From positions 1 to 39,100 of the forward strand of contig JAPLSQ010000064.1 of the NCBI GenBank assembly GCA_026398535.1: a stretch of 39,100 bases of DNA. Reading direction: 5' to 3'. Position 1 is the first letter of the stretch, and each line of letters starts with the position of its first letter. Source of the DNA: Candidatus Sumerlaeota bacterium. GTDB lineage: Bacteria; Sumerlaeota; Sumerlaeia; Sumerlaeales; Sumerlaeaceae. The notes under the pieces are model-generated. The model had not been told where the DNA came from and ran no database searches. It saw nothing but the letters and a program-made list of their open reading frames with translations. Below are positions 1 to 6,995 of the stretch, in pieces. Made by a program: the position numbers and the translations under genes.

Positions 1-449
1 GCATCAGCGACTCCTATGAGGCGCGCCTGAGCCTGATCCGCGAAATCCGCGAAATCCGGCCGCGGCTCATTTTATCCCAGTATTATGAATATCCGCTCAT
101 GCATCCAGACCATGAGGCCACGGGACAGATTGTGCGCGGAGCCTTCCGGCTGTGCCGGTTTAAGAACATTGACACCGGCAATGAGCCGTTCTGGATACCA
201 AACATCGCCTACTATCTGCATCCCGAACATGTGCGGCCAACTTTCGTGGTGGATGTGACAGCGTATTACGACCAATGGCTCGAACTGTCAAATCTTTACG
301 GGTCGCAACTCGATTTCATACCGGGTTACCGCAACCGGCTTGAAGCGCGCAAACGGTGGGCCGGGTCGCTGATCGACACGGTTTATGGCGAGAGTTTTTG
401 TTGCGACCGCCCGCTGAAGGTCAATTCGGCGGACATCACGATGCTCTGA
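1..449 (+). CDS. PIG-L family deacetylase (LmbE/BshB1-like), 3' part
   Basis: The reading frame is open from the window edge (codons begin at base 3), so the N-terminus lies outside. PIG-L/LmbE proteins are zinc-dependent N-deacetylases acting on GlcNAc-type substrates; the BshB branch deacetylates GlcNAc-malate in bacillithiol synthesis. What is visible is the second half of such a fold: a REIRPRLIL strand followed by the MHPDHEATG motif, which matches the family HPDH(x)xT metal/active-site signature, then a segment with YYLHPEHVRPTFVVDV resembling the BshB1 region before the C-terminal helix (KSQF-like GSQLDF). It ends in a short tail at TGA 447-449. BshB1-like is the best guess, but without the N-terminal AHPDD motif and without other bsh genes in view the substrate cannot be fixed. 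Confidence 0.8.
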   Translation, partial: ISDSYEARLSLIREIREIRPRLILSQYYEYPLMHPDHEATGQIVRGAFRLCRFKNIDTGNEPFWIPNIAYYLHPEHVRPTFVVDVTAYYDQWLELSNLYGSQLDFIPGYRNRLEARKRWAGSLIDTVYGESFCCDRPLKVNSADITML

Positions 450-609
450 TCGAAGCATTGTGCGGATTGCTCCGGCCGGAAACGATCATGGGTTGGACTA
501 ATGCGCCCCGAATCCGAAAATCAGGGCGGACGTAAATATTCTGTTGCCTGACCGTTAATATGGGTTGGTTTGTTTCATGCCACTCAAATACCCCCAAGGG
601 AGAAACAAG

Positions 610-987
610 ATGAAGAAGATGTTGGCGCTGACAGCCACAATCATGCTTACTGGCACATTGGCGTTCGCGGCGGCGGACACCTCCGAAAGCCTGGCTCAGA
701 CGCCTAAGGCGCCCGTTTTAGCGCGCCAGAAGCTCAATATGGATGCCGCATACGAATCAGCGGGCGTCACGCAGACGCAGAAGGACAAGCTCAAGGAGCT
801 TGAGACAAAAATCCGCGAGGCTCGCGAAGCCAAGGAAATGGAGAAATTCAAGACCTTGACCCAGGAGCGCCGTGATGTGCTCACGACCGAGCAGCAGCAA
901 AAGGTTCGCGAATATATGCGTCAGCAGATGCAACCGGCCGTCAAGGCCATGCCTTCCGACGCGGCCACAAGTCCTTCAGCGATGTGA
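610..987 (+). CDS. small secreted LTxxQ-like (Spy/CpxP-type) periplasmic protein
   Basis: 125 residues from the ATG at 610. That start is preferred over an upstream in-frame start at 565 because an AAGGGA Shine-Dalgarno ends 8 nt before it and the protein then opens with a classic signal peptide (MKKMLALTATIML...AFA). The mature part is almost wholly helical and charged. It contains VTQTQKDKLKELETKIREAR and LTTEQQQKVREYM, which resemble the LTxxQ repeats of Spy/CpxP-like periplasmic chaperones and stress sensors, and it ends in a low-complexity Pro/Ala/Ser tail. It is monocistronic and followed by an intrinsic terminator. The family is inferred from composition and motif spacing; a specific function is not established. 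Confidence 0.75.
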   Translation: MKKMLALTATIMLTGTLAFAAADTSESLAQTPKAPVLARQKLNMDAAYESAGVTQTQKDKLKELETKIREAREAKEMEKFKTLTQERRDVLTTEQQQKVREYMRQQMQPAVKAMPSDAATSPSAM

Positions 988-1023
988 ATTCTCGCCAACT
1001 AATATTGGCGTGAAGAATCCCCG

Positions 1024-1050
1024 GGGCGCGGAAACACGCGCCCTTTTTTT
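1024..1050 (+). terminator. rho-independent terminator after the LTxxQ-like gene
   Basis: GGGCGCG (1024-1030), a 6-nt GAAACA loop, CGCGCCC (1037-1043), then seven T residues (1044-1050). It lies 36 nt after the stop codon at 985-987 and fits an intrinsic terminator for the plus-strand gene. Confidence 0.85.
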
Positions 1051-1139
1051 AATTTGTACGGCTCGGAAAAGGTTTTTAACCGGTTTAATATAGTCTTTTC
1101 TCCCTCACACAAATCCGCCTGTTGTTCTTCGCGTTCTTT

Positions 1140-1186
1140 GCGTCTTTGCGCGAAATCATCTTTTATGTCTTTTTCTTTCTCACGCA
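1140..1186 (+). repeat. 47-bp dispersed repeat, copy A
   Basis: Starts GCGTCTTTGCGCGA and ends CTCACGCA. It matches 1491-1537 at about 42 of 47 positions in direct orientation (hand alignment). The neighbouring 24-bp block at 1096-1119 also recurs next to copy B (1522-1545, one mismatch), so the unit is part of a decayed modular array. Confidence 0.7.
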
Positions 1187-1319
1187 GTACTGCCGCTCGG
1201 CCTTCCGCGACGGGATCGTGCCCGGGCTCTCGAACGACTTCCTGGGATTCCGCGCGGCCGCAGTCCCGGCGGCGGGTCAGTGAGCGCAGGCCGGTTCCTC
1301 CTGAATTTCAATGTTCTGC

Positions 1320-1380
1320 TTATGAAGGATGGCATCAAACGCTATGTTCTGGATTGAGAGAAAAACTTTTACACGGAGAA
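1320..1380 (+). repeat. 61-bp dispersed repeat, inverted with respect to 14905-14965
   Basis: The reverse complement of this segment is identical over 61 bases to 14905-14965, just downstream of lepA. Similarity ends sharply at TTATG on one side; on the other it dissolves into CACGGAGA/TCCGTG-type words present at both sites. Confidence 0.85.
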
Positions 1381-1490
1381 CCACGAAGATGGCACAGAGG
1401 AACACGGAGAAAAGAAGCATCGTTTTTGTCTCCGCGCCTCCTCTGCGTAACTCCGTGTTACAGCTTTTTCTCTGCTATTGAAGGCAGGCT

Positions 1491-1537
1491 GCGTCTTTGC
1501 GCGAGATAATCTTTTATGGCTTTTTCTCCCTCACGCA
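1491..1537 (+). repeat. 47-bp dispersed repeat, copy B
   Basis: Direct-orientation partner of 1140-1186, with five mismatches by hand alignment. It overlaps the second copy of the TTTTCTCCCTCAC-type block at 1522-1545. Confidence 0.7.
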
Positions 1538-1619
1538 AATCCGCCGCCCGCGCCGCCGGAGGCAATATCCACCCCGATTTCACCCGCAAATTCTTCTGAA
1601 GACCACTCAGAAAAGATTT

Positions 1620-3206
1620 TTAACCGGTCATTTTCTTCACCATTTCCCGGCAGTCGTCCACAAACCTGTTATAATCATTACGGTTACACCAAGCCGGTGT
1701 GCCGATCCTGAACGGAATATCCGCGGGGTCTGGTTTGTTCGTTATAGGATCGCGGTTCGGGATACACCCATCGAAAAACACCGCGGCATCAGGATCGGGC
1801 TCACGGGTAAGTCCTTTTCGTCCAAGCCCGCCGCAGCCAATGTGGTAGCCGCATTCCTTAAACATACGCGACTTGAATTCCTCGGAGAACTTCAAATTAC
1901 GACGGTGTTCAGGTTTGGGAAAAGGATTGAACGCAACGATACCGGACTTCAGTTCGGGATCCCGGCATGGTTGAAGAATGGACTGTTCCCCAAAGGCGGC
2001 GATAAGCTTTTGACGTGCGTAGTCGGCCAGTGCCAGGATATAGTTCTGTATGCGTTCCCGGCCGATGCGGTCCCACATCGCACAGGACTCGCCCAGGGCA
2101 CGCCAGTCGGCAGACTCCGGAAACCCGTAAAGGCTCAATGCCGCTCCGATGTCAAAACCGGCGGGACGGGAGCCATCTGTGGGCGCGTCGAGATCTCCTG
2201 AGCGCACAAGATTGAAACGGGGGAGCGGGGTGGAATTCGATGGCAACAGCGCGTTGCGCACATAAAGAATGCCGGTTCCGCCCGGCCCGCACTGCCACTT
2301 GTGGCCCGATATCCCCCAAAAGTCGATGCCGATCTCATCGAGACGGGGATCGAACATGCCACCATAATGTGCCCCGTCCACGATGGTGATGACACCGTTC
2401 TGTTGCGCCAGATCGGCCAGGCGACGGGCCGGAAGAGCCACACCGTTCGGCTGGGTCGGGCACGAAAAGAACATCGCCTTGGTCTTGCCCGGCTTGATAC
2501 AGCGTCTGGTTGAATCGGTAATTTCTTCAGCTTCAGTGTCAGGCCGCAAGGGAACTCCAAACTGGCGGACAGTCACACCGAAACGAGCGGCTACTCGCCG
2601 GACTGTGGCAACACAGTTCGGGTACTCCAGCGTGGAACAAAGGATCTCATCCCCCTGGCGCCAGTCAATTCCGCTGAGGATCTGGCTTATCGCATCAGTT
2701 GTATTGCGGGCTATGGCAATTTCGTCAACACGCGCACCATACCCTTTCGCAATTTTCGCCCTGGTGACCTCGGAAGGTTCGATGTACACGGGGAACGGGT
2801 CTTTTGCAATCTGGTCGAGGCCTTCCTTGAAATGCTTTATAACAGGGATCGGCATCGAGCCTTTCTGGCTGGCAACAAGGTATTTGTGTTCACCGGAAAT
2901 AATAAACGATTTGGCGAATTTGGCAAAAAATGGCTCTTCGCGGTCAAGGAGCGTCCCCCCGCCCGGTCCCGATACGGATTTAGGCGGCGTGGTGTTGTCT
3001 TCTGCCCGAAGGTTCAAGTTGGGAACAGAAATGGCAATGGCGCCGGCGCCAAACAATGTGAAAAAACGTCGTCTTTCAATCGGCCGTTGCCTCGAAACTT
3101 CAGGGATAATGGCTTGTCCCTTCTGCGTCAGGGTCGGCGGCCTGTTCGGTGGTCGCGATGGCGTCGCGCGCGTCGCGCACCGCCACGGCGAGCCGGATCT
3201 GTTCAT
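1620..3206 (-). CDS. Tat-exported class V aminotransferase (isopenicillin-N epimerase / cysteine desulfurase-like)
   Basis: PLP-dependent fold type I enzyme, up to 528 residues. Residues about 45-70 form a twin-arginine signal (ERRRFFTLF followed by a hydrophobic stretch), implying folded export with cofactor. The PLP pocket is clear: DGAH at 277-280 (Asp to the pyridine nitrogen) and SGHKWQCGPGG with the Schiff-base Lys at 303, a context typical of isopenicillin-N epimerase-like members rather than true IscS. CPTQPNG at about 249-255 matches the substrate/phosphate loop region. The start is uncertain: the only in-frame ATG (3206) lies 107 nt inside the upstream sensor gene, and no ATG/GTG/TTG with a Shine-Dalgarno precedes the RR motif after that gene's stop at 3100; rare CTG or ATT starts are possible. 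The overlap suggests co-transcription with the sensor. The substrate is unknown; a periplasmic enzyme is inferred. Confidence 0.85.
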   Translation of the reverse strand: MNRSGSPWRCATRATPSRPPNRPPTLTQKGQAIIPEVSRQRPIERRRFFTLFGAGAIAISVPNLNLRAEDNTTPPKSVSGPGGGTLLDREEPFFAKFAKSFIISGEHKYLVASQKGSMPIPVIKHFKEGLDQIAKDPFPVYIEPSEVTRAKIAKGYGARVDEIAIARNTTDAISQILSGIDWRQGDEILCSTLEYPNCVATVRRVAARFGVTVRQFGVPLRPDTEAEEITDSTRRCIKPGKTKAMFFSCPTQPNGVALPARRLADLAQQNGVITIVDGAHYGGMFDPRLDEIGIDFWGISGHKWQCGPGGTGILYVRNALLPSNSTPLPRFNLVRSGDLDAPTDGSRPAGFDIGAALSLYGFPESADWRALGESCAMWDRIGRERIQNYILALADYARQKLIAAFGEQSILQPCRDPELKSGIVAFNPFPKPEHRRNLKFSEEFKSRMFKECGYHIGCGGLGRKGLTREPDPDAAVFFDGCIPNRDPITNKPDPADIPFRIGTPAWCNRNDYNRFVDDCREMVKKMTG

Positions 3207-5300
3207 TGGCTTTCCGCAGCGCTTCCTCCGCCTGCTTGCGCTCCGTGATGTCCTGTATCTGCTCGATATACCCTATCACCAAGGTGCCGTTTGTCAGCGG
3301 GGAGATCGACCAATCCAGGATTTTTATGCCCGAACAGGTAGTTTGATAAAGGTTCAACTTCTTTACTTCTTCAAAGTTAAATTCAGCCTCAAATCTGACG
3401 TTTTCCCCATTCAATAATTTGGTTTTTATATCACCAGATATATTGGGGTCTTCAAACAGTTTGAAACCTGAAATTTCATTTCTATCCACTACGCCAAACA
3501 AATCGATACAAGCATCATTTACACTAATCAAGCCACCATCGGAATTGTAGAACTCAATCGCAATGGGGGATTGATTAAAAATCGTACTATATCTTTCTCT
3601 GCTTTCTCGTAGCGCCGCCTCCACCTGCTTGCGCTCCGTGATGTCCTTTATCATGCAGAGATGACGCGGATGTGCTCTATCTTCAATTTTCACCTGAGCA
3701 ATCGTCATGTTGATCCAGACAGTTGCGCCATCATGATGAAGATAACGTTTTTCTATCTGGAATCCGTCTATTTCCCCGGCATTCAACCGAGCCATATTAT
3801 CAAGATCTTCCTGCACATCGTCCGGGTGCGTGATGCTCATCCAGTCGATTCGTACCATTTCTTCCATTGTTCTGCCCGCGATTTTGGCAAACATTGGATT
3901 AACTTCATAGATGTGCCCCGTCAGTGAATCAATCAGTGCAATGCCCAAAGGCGCTTCTACGAACAGTTTTTTAAACCGTTCCTCACTTTCCCGCAACGCC
4001 TCCTCCGCCTTTTTCATTTCGGTGATGTTCACAAACGTGATCACCGCCCCGTCGATCACGTGTTCAAGCGTGCGGTAGGGCTGGATGCGCATCAGATACC
4101 ATGCGCCCGCCTCGGTCCGCACTTCGATCTCCTTGGGAATCAGGCTGTCAAGTACGCTTTGTGTGTCGGCCACCAGACGGTCGTAGCCGGCAAGGTTTGA
4201 AACGATGTGGCTCACGGGCCGCCCCACGTCGCTCAGGATCAGATTGATGACCTGCGTCACGGCGGGCGTGAAGCGCATGATGCGCAGTTGGCGGTCGACG
4301 AAGATGGTGCCGATGCCCGATCCGGCCAGCAGGTTGTTCATGTCGTTGTTGGCCCGCGACAGGTCGGTCACCTTGGTCTGCAACTCGGAGTTGACCGTGG
4401 CCAGTTCCTCGTTGGTCGACTGCAATTCTTCTTTGGCCGTCTCGAGTTCCTCGTTGGTCGACTGCATCTCCTCGTTGACCGATTGCATCTCCTCGTTCGA
4501 CGACTTGAGCTCCTCGTTGGAGGTTTCGAGCTCCTCGTTGGTGGTCTGGAGGTATTCGTCCTTGGCGCGCAATTCCTGCGTCAGCGTCGCGATGCGCGCG
4601 TCGGCGTCGGCGGTGTCTTCGGGTTCTCCCGTCGCCGCATCCACGGTCGCCGGATCCGGGCCCTCCGGCCGGGCTTTTTCAGGTGGTGGCAGCGGGGCCG
4701 ACTCCTCGAAAACGATGAGAAACAGCGGAGGAGCGGCGGGACCGTCTGGGTCGGACGCGACAGGCTGGATGGTCAGATCCACCGTGGTGAAGTCGCCGTT
4801 GGTCTTGACGCGCAGCCGCGGGCAGCGAACCGCGCCTTTTGCCACGGACGCCTTCTGAAGGGCCGTGGTCAGGTCGCGCCGCAATCCCTCACGGGCCATC
4901 TTCAGGATGTTGCTGGTTCCGGTCTCGCCCGGGGCCGGTTCCAAATACATTCCGGTACGCCCGTGCAGGTAAAGGATGTCGCCATGGCCGTTGACAAGGG
5001 TTCCGACTGGGGCGCAGTGTTGCAGCAGAGCCCGCTCGGTCACTTCGCGCGTGCGGATTGTGCCTTCACCGCGGGCTTTGCCCGCGCCCCGGAAAACTGG
5101 GGCCCCGTCGGCCGGTGACGGGAGGAACTTGCCCATGCCCGCGTGTTGCGTGCCGTGGATGTCCTCCCTGCGCTGGTAGAGTTTCAGTTTGCGGTCGAGC
5201 GGGGAAAACAGTTCCGTGAAGGCGCCAACCGTCTCGGAGGTTCCAAGGAACAAGAACCCGCCCGGGTTCAACGCATAATGGAACAAGGGAATGATTTTTT
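3100..5300 (-). CDS. C-terminal part of a CheB-CheR-PAS sensor protein (downstream of a frameshift)
   Basis: Continues the protein encoded by 5268-6704 in the -1 frame; the codon for the first expected residue follows the A6 run at 5295-5300. It begins with the end of the CheR methyltransferase domain (IIPLFHYALNPGGFLFLGTSE). A linker follows, then a long coiled coil of repeated NEEL heptads (about 4330-4600), and three PAS domains (about 3990-4330, 3630-3990, 3230-3620), each with a terminal DITERKQ-type or ITEMKKA motif. It stops after a short helix with no histidine kinase, GGDEF or other output domain, so it is shorter than the CheB-CheR-PAS-kinase hybrids it resembles. The last PAS domain is visibly AT-richer than the rest. 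Whether this half is made depends on frameshifting or on the deletion being a sequence error. Confidence 0.85.
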
Positions 5301-6704
5301 CTGCAACTTCTCCCCCATGTAGATCAGGAGGTTGCGGCAACTGATCAGGTCGAGTTTTGAGAAGGGCGGATCCTTGATCACGTCCTGATCGGAAAAGACC
5401 AGCATGTCGCGGACGGCCTTGTGGACCCGGTAGGCGCTGCCATCGGGCTCCTGCGCGAAGAAGCGGTTCAGCCGTTCGGGCGAGATGTCGGTGGCCACGC
5501 TGGCCGGATAGAGGTCGGCGCGGGCCACGGCAATAGCCTGACTGTCGATGTCGGTGGCGAAGATCTGAACCTTGAAACTGCGCTTTATCGCCTCCATGTG
5601 CTCCTGGATCAGCATGGCGATGGAGTAGGCCTCCTCGCCGGTGGAGCATCCGGGCGCCCAGACCCGCATCACTGAGCCGACAACCTTGCCAGAGAAAAGC
5701 TGCGGGATGACCTGTTTCTCCAGCACCGCAAACGCGTCCGGGTTGCGGAAAAAACTGGTCACGCCGATCAAAAAGTCGCGGAAGAGCGCGTCAACCTCGG
5801 CCGGGGTCTGCTGCAGGTAGCGCACGTACCCGTCGAGGCTCTCGATCTGGTGGACGGCCATGCGCCGCTCGATGCGGCGGTTGATCGTGTTCGACTTGTA
5901 CAGGGAAAAGTCGTGACCGGTCTGTGCCCGCACCAAAACGAAGATGCGCTTCAGCGTGTTCTCGGCCTTGGTCGGCAAGATGGATGTGGTCCGGGGGAGT
6001 TTGCCAAATGCGTGAGTGGCGTAGGCGATAAGATGGGCGGGCATCTCCGCCGGCGGCAAGACAAAGTCCACCAAACCCGTGGCGATGGCGCTGCGGGGCA
6101 TGCCGTCGTACTCCGTCGACTCGAGGGTCTGGGCCATGGCCATGCCGCCCTCGCCCTTGATGGCCCGCAGGCCCAGGGTGCCGTCGCTGCCCGTGCCCGA
6201 CAGAACGATGCAGATTGCGCGCTCGTGCTGGTCCTGCGCCAGCGAGCGGAAAAAGAAATCGATGGGCAGTCGCTGCCCCCGCGGCGCCGCTGGCTCCAGC
6301 AACTGCAACCCGCCGTTAAGGAACGCCATGTCGCAGTTGGGCGGAATGATGTAAGCGCAGTTCGGTCGCACCCTCATTCCGTCCTGGACCTCGAATACCT
6401 CCATCCGCGTGTAGCGCTTCACCAGGTCGGCGAGGATGCTCTTGTGGTCGGGGGCCAGGTGCTGCACGAGGACAAAGGCCATGCCGGGGTCGGAGTCGGC
6501 CGGCAGGGCGGAGAAAAAGGCTTCAAACGCCGCCAATCCCCCGGCCGACGCGCCAATGCCCACGACGGGGAATCCCGCGGGAGCGGCTGCGGCTGTGACT
6601 GCGGCTGCGACTGCGGCTGCGGCTGCGGCTGCAGCCGGCGCCTCAGCGGCAATGGGCTCGGGCTGTGCCGCTTTTTTCGCTCTGTCTTGTTTCTTGCGTG
6701 CCAT
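5268..6704 (-). CDS. N-terminal part of a CheB-CheR-PAS sensor protein (CheB methylesterase + CheR methyltransferase)
   Basis: Starts at ATG 6704; an upstream TTG at 6707 is not needed. Residues 20-43 are an Ala-rich linker coded by GCG/GCT repeats. CheB-type methylesterase domain at about 45-230 with the full triad: Ser53 in GIGASAGG, His82 in QHLAPDH, Asp174 in TGSDGTLG. CheR domain from about 255, with the SAM-binding WAPGCSTGEEAYS and the conserved ISCRNLLIYMGEKLQKK. Just after QKK the frame is lost: an A6 run (plus-strand T6 at 5295-5300) is followed by nine missense codons and a stop at 5268, whereas the -1 frame continues with exactly the expected sequence. Free-standing CheB-CheR fusions sit in signalling proteins without chemoreceptors nearby, as here. 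Expression is divergent from the lipoprotein gene at 6996. Confidence 0.9.
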   Translation of the reverse strand: MARKKQDRAKKAAQPEPIAAEAPAAAAAAAAVAAAVTAAAAPAGFPVVGIGASAGGLAAFEAFFSALPADSDPGMAFVLVQHLAPDHKSILADLVKRYTRMEVFEVQDGMRVRPNCAYIIPPNCDMAFLNGGLQLLEPAAPRGQRLPIDFFFRSLAQDQHERAICIVLSGTGSDGTLGLRAIKGEGGMAMAQTLESTEYDGMPRSAIATGLVDFVLPPAEMPAHLIAYATHAFGKLPRTTSILPTKAENTLKRIFVLVRAQTGHDFSLYKSNTINRRIERRMAVHQIESLDGYVRYLQQTPAEVDALFRDFLIGVTSFFRNPDAFAVLEKQVIPQLFSGKVVGSVMRVWAPGCSTGEEAYSIAMLIQEHMEAIKRSFKVQIFATDIDSQAIAVARADLYPASVATDISPERLNRFFAQEPDGSAYRVHKAVRDMLVFSDQDVIKDPPFSKLDLISCRNLLIYMGEKLQKKSFPCSIMR

Positions 6705-6995
6705 CAAATGTGGTTTTCTGTCGATTTATGAACTCGGTTTGTGAAAGCTCTCGCGCGCCACCCCTTTGGTTATCAAGCATAATGCGGGCAAGATGTCCGT
6801 GGTCCCAGGTGGGGAAACTGCTGGTTGCGGTGATGGTTTTCAGCCATGAACAACCGAACAGGATAAACGATGTGAGAAGAACAGCAAGCGGGGTGAACGA
6901 GAAATAAAGCTTATGGACCACGGTAAATATCCCCGGCACAAGGCGCAGGGGCATCGCTAACTGACTGACATCACTTGAAAATTATAAACAACAGA
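6705..6995. promoter_or_regulatory. divergent intergenic region between sensor and sugar-binding lipoprotein genes
   Basis: 291 bases between two divergently transcribed genes, so it should hold both promoters. A TATAAA-like hexamer at about 6983-6988 lies immediately upstream of the plus-strand ATG at 6996, but no convincing -35 box or Shine-Dalgarno was found. A minus-strand ORF through this block with a lipoprotein-like start was considered and not accepted. Confidence 0.3.

Larger units (their letters stand above)
988..1619. other. gene-free block of degenerate dispersed repeats
   Basis: 632 bases with no credible gene: the ORFs here have no start signals or family resemblance. Apart from the terminator, the block is built from several short repeat families. 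A 47-bp unit occurs at 1140-1186 and 1491-1537. A unit beginning TTTTCTCCCTCAC occurs at 1096-1119 and 1522-1545. A unit AAAAGRTTTTTAACCGGT flanks both ends (about 1067-1084 and 1611-1628). A 61-bp element at 1320-1380 recurs inverted near lepA. CACGGAGA / TCTCCGTG words occur on both strands between 1366 and 1463. This resembles the non-coding repeat debris often seen between genes in PVC-type genomes. Confidence 0.6.

Noticed and set aside
4373..4600. Tandem DNA repeats in the sensor gene
   Set aside because: The CTCGTT/GAACTC-type periodicity is explained by heptad NEEL coiled-coil coding that is normal for CheB-CheR-PAS proteins.
6643..6954. Minus-strand ORF of 103 codons with a lipoprotein-like LTSFILFGC segment
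   Set aside because: It overlaps the CheB start by about 60 bp out of frame, lacks a convincing ribosome-binding site, and has no family resemblance; probably chance hydrophobic coding in an intergenic region.
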